Assembly (NCBI RefSeq): GCF_000023125.1
Contig: NC_013037.1
Location: 5,434,501-5,498,500, forward strand
Direction: 5' to 3'
Origin: Dyadobacter fermentans DSM 18053
Lineage (GTDB): Bacteria > Bacteroidota > Bacteroidia > Cytophagales > Spirosomataceae
DNA length: 64,000 nucleotides
In this document: positions 62,245 to 64,000 of the stretch, one piece after another
Position numbering within the stretch: position 1 is the first letter of the stretch
How the letters are laid out: the number at the start of each line of letters is the position of its first letter
Program-made: the position numbers and the translations under genes
Notes under the pieces: model-generated
What the model saw: only the letters and a program-made list of their open reading frames with translations
Database searches by the model: none
What the model was told of the DNA's origin: nothing

Positions 62245-62324
62245 TGTAAAAAACAATATGGATTTAAGAAAATGGATAACCTAACATACTCCATTTCCGG
62301 TAACCGTGACTATTAAAGTAGCAA

Positions 62325-63365
62325 TTAGTTTGCCGCGGACACTTGTTCGGTCGTTTCGACTTTGTTTTTGTTCACAATCAGCACATACAAGAATGCCAAT
62401 GCACCGATGACGAGCATAAACAGCATTTGCGCGCCGTGGATGAATGTCGCCAATGTGATGCCGTCGTTCTGCGACAGTCCGTACAGCACCATCACATTAC
62501 CCACGAGCAAATGATATGCACCGATCCCGCCCTGCGTAGGCGCCGTCATACCGATCGCCCCCACGACGAGCAGCGTCAAACCCGCCAGCGGGCCGAGGTG
62601 GGAAGTTTCGGGAATGCAGAAGAAAAGCACGTACGAGACCAGATAATACAATACCCAGATCATCACCGTGCTGAAAATGAATAGTCCCGGATTACGCAGC
62701 TTGCGAACGCTCAGCAAACCTTCCAGCATGCCCTGGGCAAAGCTGATGATTTTGGCAACAAGCGCATTCTGCTGCAATTTATTACGCAACGCGACATTCC
62801 TGAAAATTACAGTAGCCGCCACGCCAACAGCCAGTAACCCGACGATCAAAACTGTAAGCAGCATGCCGCTGCCCGAGCCGCCGCCCTGGCTTCCGCCGCC
62901 TATTTTACTTTGGAAAAAATCAGTGAAGAATGTGCTGAGACGATCGAATTCGAGGATGAAGTTCAACCCGATCATCAACACCAGTATGATCACATCGAAA
63001 ATCCGCTCGGCCACCACGGTACCAAAGCTCAGGCTCACCGGAATGCGTTCAAGCCGGTATAATGTGCCGCAGCGTGTTACCTCGCCCATTCTTGGAACAA
63101 TATAATTGGCAAAATACCCGGTGAGTACAGACATTGTGCTGTTCACAATGCCCGGCTTGTGGTCCAGCGGCTCGATGAGCATTCCCCAACGCCAGGCGCG
63201 CGTCATGTGCGCAAGCAGGAGGCAAAAGCATGATACGGCGATCCACCGCCAGTCGGATTTCGCAAAACGGTCGAGCATTTCGCCCAGGTTGATGTCTTTA
63301 AACACAAACCAGAGCAGACCGCCTGCCAGGACAAGCGATATCGTGTAACGCAGTATATTTTTCAT
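62325..63365 (-). CDS. Lysylphosphatidylglycerol synthase transmembrane-type flippase (UPF0104)
   Basis: The 346-residue inner-membrane protein has about eight helices and the features of the MprF/AglD-like flippase domain: LAHMTRAWRWGMLIEPL, NYIVPRMGEVTRCGTLYRLE and GAIGMTAPTQGGIGAYHLLVG. There is no synthase domain, so it probably moves a lipid across the membrane; the lipid is unknown. The gene is 36 bp downstream of panD and 80 bp upstream of the adenylyltransferase gene. Confidence 0.88.
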   Translation of the reverse strand: MKNILRYTISLVLAGGLLWFVFKDINLGEMLDRFAKSDWRWIAVSCFCLLLAHMTRAWRWGMLIEPLDHKPGIVNSTMSVLTGYFANYIVPRMGEVTRCGTLYRLERIPVSLSFGTVVAERIFDVIILVLMIGLNFILEFDRLSTFFTDFFQSKIGGGSQGGGSGSGMLLTVLIVGLLAVGVAATVIFRNVALRNKLQQNALVAKIISFAQGMLEGLLSVRKLRNPGLFIFSTVMIWVLYYLVSYVLFFCIPETSHLGPLAGLTLLVVGAIGMTAPTQGGIGAYHLLVGNVMVLYGLSQNDGITLATFIHGAQMLFMLVIGALAFLYVLIVNKNKVETTEQVSAAN

Positions 63366-63401
63366 GCTATAATTGTGTATCGTGTAGGTAAAAGCCGGAG
63401 A

Positions 63402-63752
63402 TCAGCCTACGAGATGGTTGTTATGGTCCGGAAAAACGATCATCGGTTTGAATGTCTTCGCCTCTTCCTGGCTCATGCTGCCGTACGCGATGATGATGAT
63501 GATATCGCCGATCTGCACCCTGCGGGCCGCTGCGCCGTTGAGGCAAATCATGCCCGTGCCGCGCTCGCCTTTGATAACATATGTGATAAAACGTTCACCA
63601 TTGTTATTGTTCACAATGTGAACCTGCTCGTTTTCTATCAGTCCCGCGGCGTCCATCAGATCTTCGTCGATCGTGATGCTGCCTACGTAGTTCAATTCCG
63701 CCTGAGTCACCTTAACCCGGTGAATCTTCGATTTCATTACTGTGATTTGCAT
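63402..63752 (-). CDS. panD: Aspartate 1-decarboxylase
   Basis: The 116-residue protein makes beta-alanine for pantothenate and CoA synthesis. The self-processing site is YVGSIT (Gly-Ser, near residues 24-25), giving a pyruvoyl cofactor. Other family features are [38 protein letters not shown], and [10 protein letters not shown]. The start may be at 63752 or, five codons later, at MKSKIHR, which fits most PanD proteins better. Confidence 0.95.
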   Translation of the reverse strand: MQITVMKSKIHRVKVTQAELNYVGSITIDEDLMDAAGLIENEQVHIVNNNNGERFITYVIKGERGTGMICLNGAAARRVQIGDIIIIIAYGSMSQEEAKTFKPMIVFPDHNNHLVG

Positions 63753-64000
63753 TACCCGGTGGTATTGGTCTATTTGAAATGCATTACCCTGTAAAGTTAC
63801 AGGAATAATACCCAGCCATCAAAACATACGCTTCGGTGGGACGGTTCCGTGATATTTGAAACCGCCGCATTCATGATGTTTCGTGAGAACATTATTATAT
63901 TTAAGCGGGATTTAATAGTATTCGATCTCTATTAAAAACTTATTCCTTTAATCTATATTAATCTACTTTATTTTTTCATTACCAAAACCGATGAGTACAG
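63753..64000. other. AT-rich leader region before a possible plus-strand gene
   Basis: The last ~160 bp are strongly AT-rich. An ATG at 63991 (ATG AGT ACA) is the only visible start of a possible plus-strand gene that continues beyond the window; three codons are too few to identify it. The panD promoter must also lie here, but no clear match was seen. Confidence 0.35.

Noticed and set aside
1..64000. tRNA, rRNA, CRISPR, phage or intact insertion sequence
   Set aside because: Scanned for typical signatures (conserved T-loop sequence, regular spacers, transposase motifs) and found none I could support by eye.

Overview
The window looks like chromosomal DNA of a Bacteroidota bacterium of the Cytophagales (Dyadobacter/Spirosoma type). 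The grounds are several proteins with type IX secretion (T9SS) C-terminal sorting domains, PorZ-like and PorU2-like proteins, many SPII lipoproteins, TPR- and LytS/LytTR-type two-component systems, an Mqo, and promoters of the Bacteroidota form (TAnnTTTG at -7, TTG/TTTG about 20 bp upstream). I see no rRNA, tRNA, CRISPR array, intact insertion sequence or phage.

Layout. 1-8.1 kb: a NarL-type response regulator (cut by the window edge) with its TPR histidine kinase, small exported proteins, a sterol-desaturase-family hydroxylase, an M23 lipoprotein, a C-terminally truncated DUF1016 gene and a DUF1579 protein. 8.3-13.6 kb: a GlxA-like AraC regulator and a 1391-residue secreted glycoside hydrolase with four CBM6 modules. 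13.7-20.0 kb: an accessory patch with a Pro/Glu-rich ORF and a tandem family of lipoproteins (four intact, one 5'-truncated), interrupted by a SHOCT-domain gene on the other strand. 20-31 kb: MscS channel, ahcY, a LytS/LytTR system followed by a three-gene exported/membrane set, AhpD-like and peroxiredoxin genes, murF. 31-41 kb: FG-GAP proteins, a rhaT-like transporter, a mutarotase-like protein, an S74 protein, a T9SS protein, a broken cytochrome gene and a sugar-phosphate isomerase. 41-52 kb: mqo, a collagen-like lipoprotein, two tandem C25 (PorU2-like) peptidases, then an asparagine-synthetase homologue with a 49-residue lasso-peptide-like precursor. 52-59.6 kb: a co-directional run gcvT-comB-Ig-like protein-porZ-udk-lipoprotein. 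59.7-64 kb: an FG-GAP protein, then panD-flippase-hldE2-type-Zn peptidase.

The most interesting item is the minimal lasso-peptide-like locus at 50226-52349. The precursor matches the lasso leader pattern Y-x2-P-x-L-x3-G-x5-T and has a plausible Gly1 core with acidic residues at 7, 8 and 9. It sits 30 bp upstream of an asparagine-synthetase-fold cyclase, but no RRE (B1), leader peptidase (B2) or exporter gene lies next to it. Other notable signals are paired TCGA-centred repeats upstream of both the LytTR operon and the operon after it; an upstream element at an identical 29-bp offset in front of three lipoprotein paralogues; a probable gene fusion across a T7 tract at 27040; and a cytochrome gene that appears to have lost its middle.
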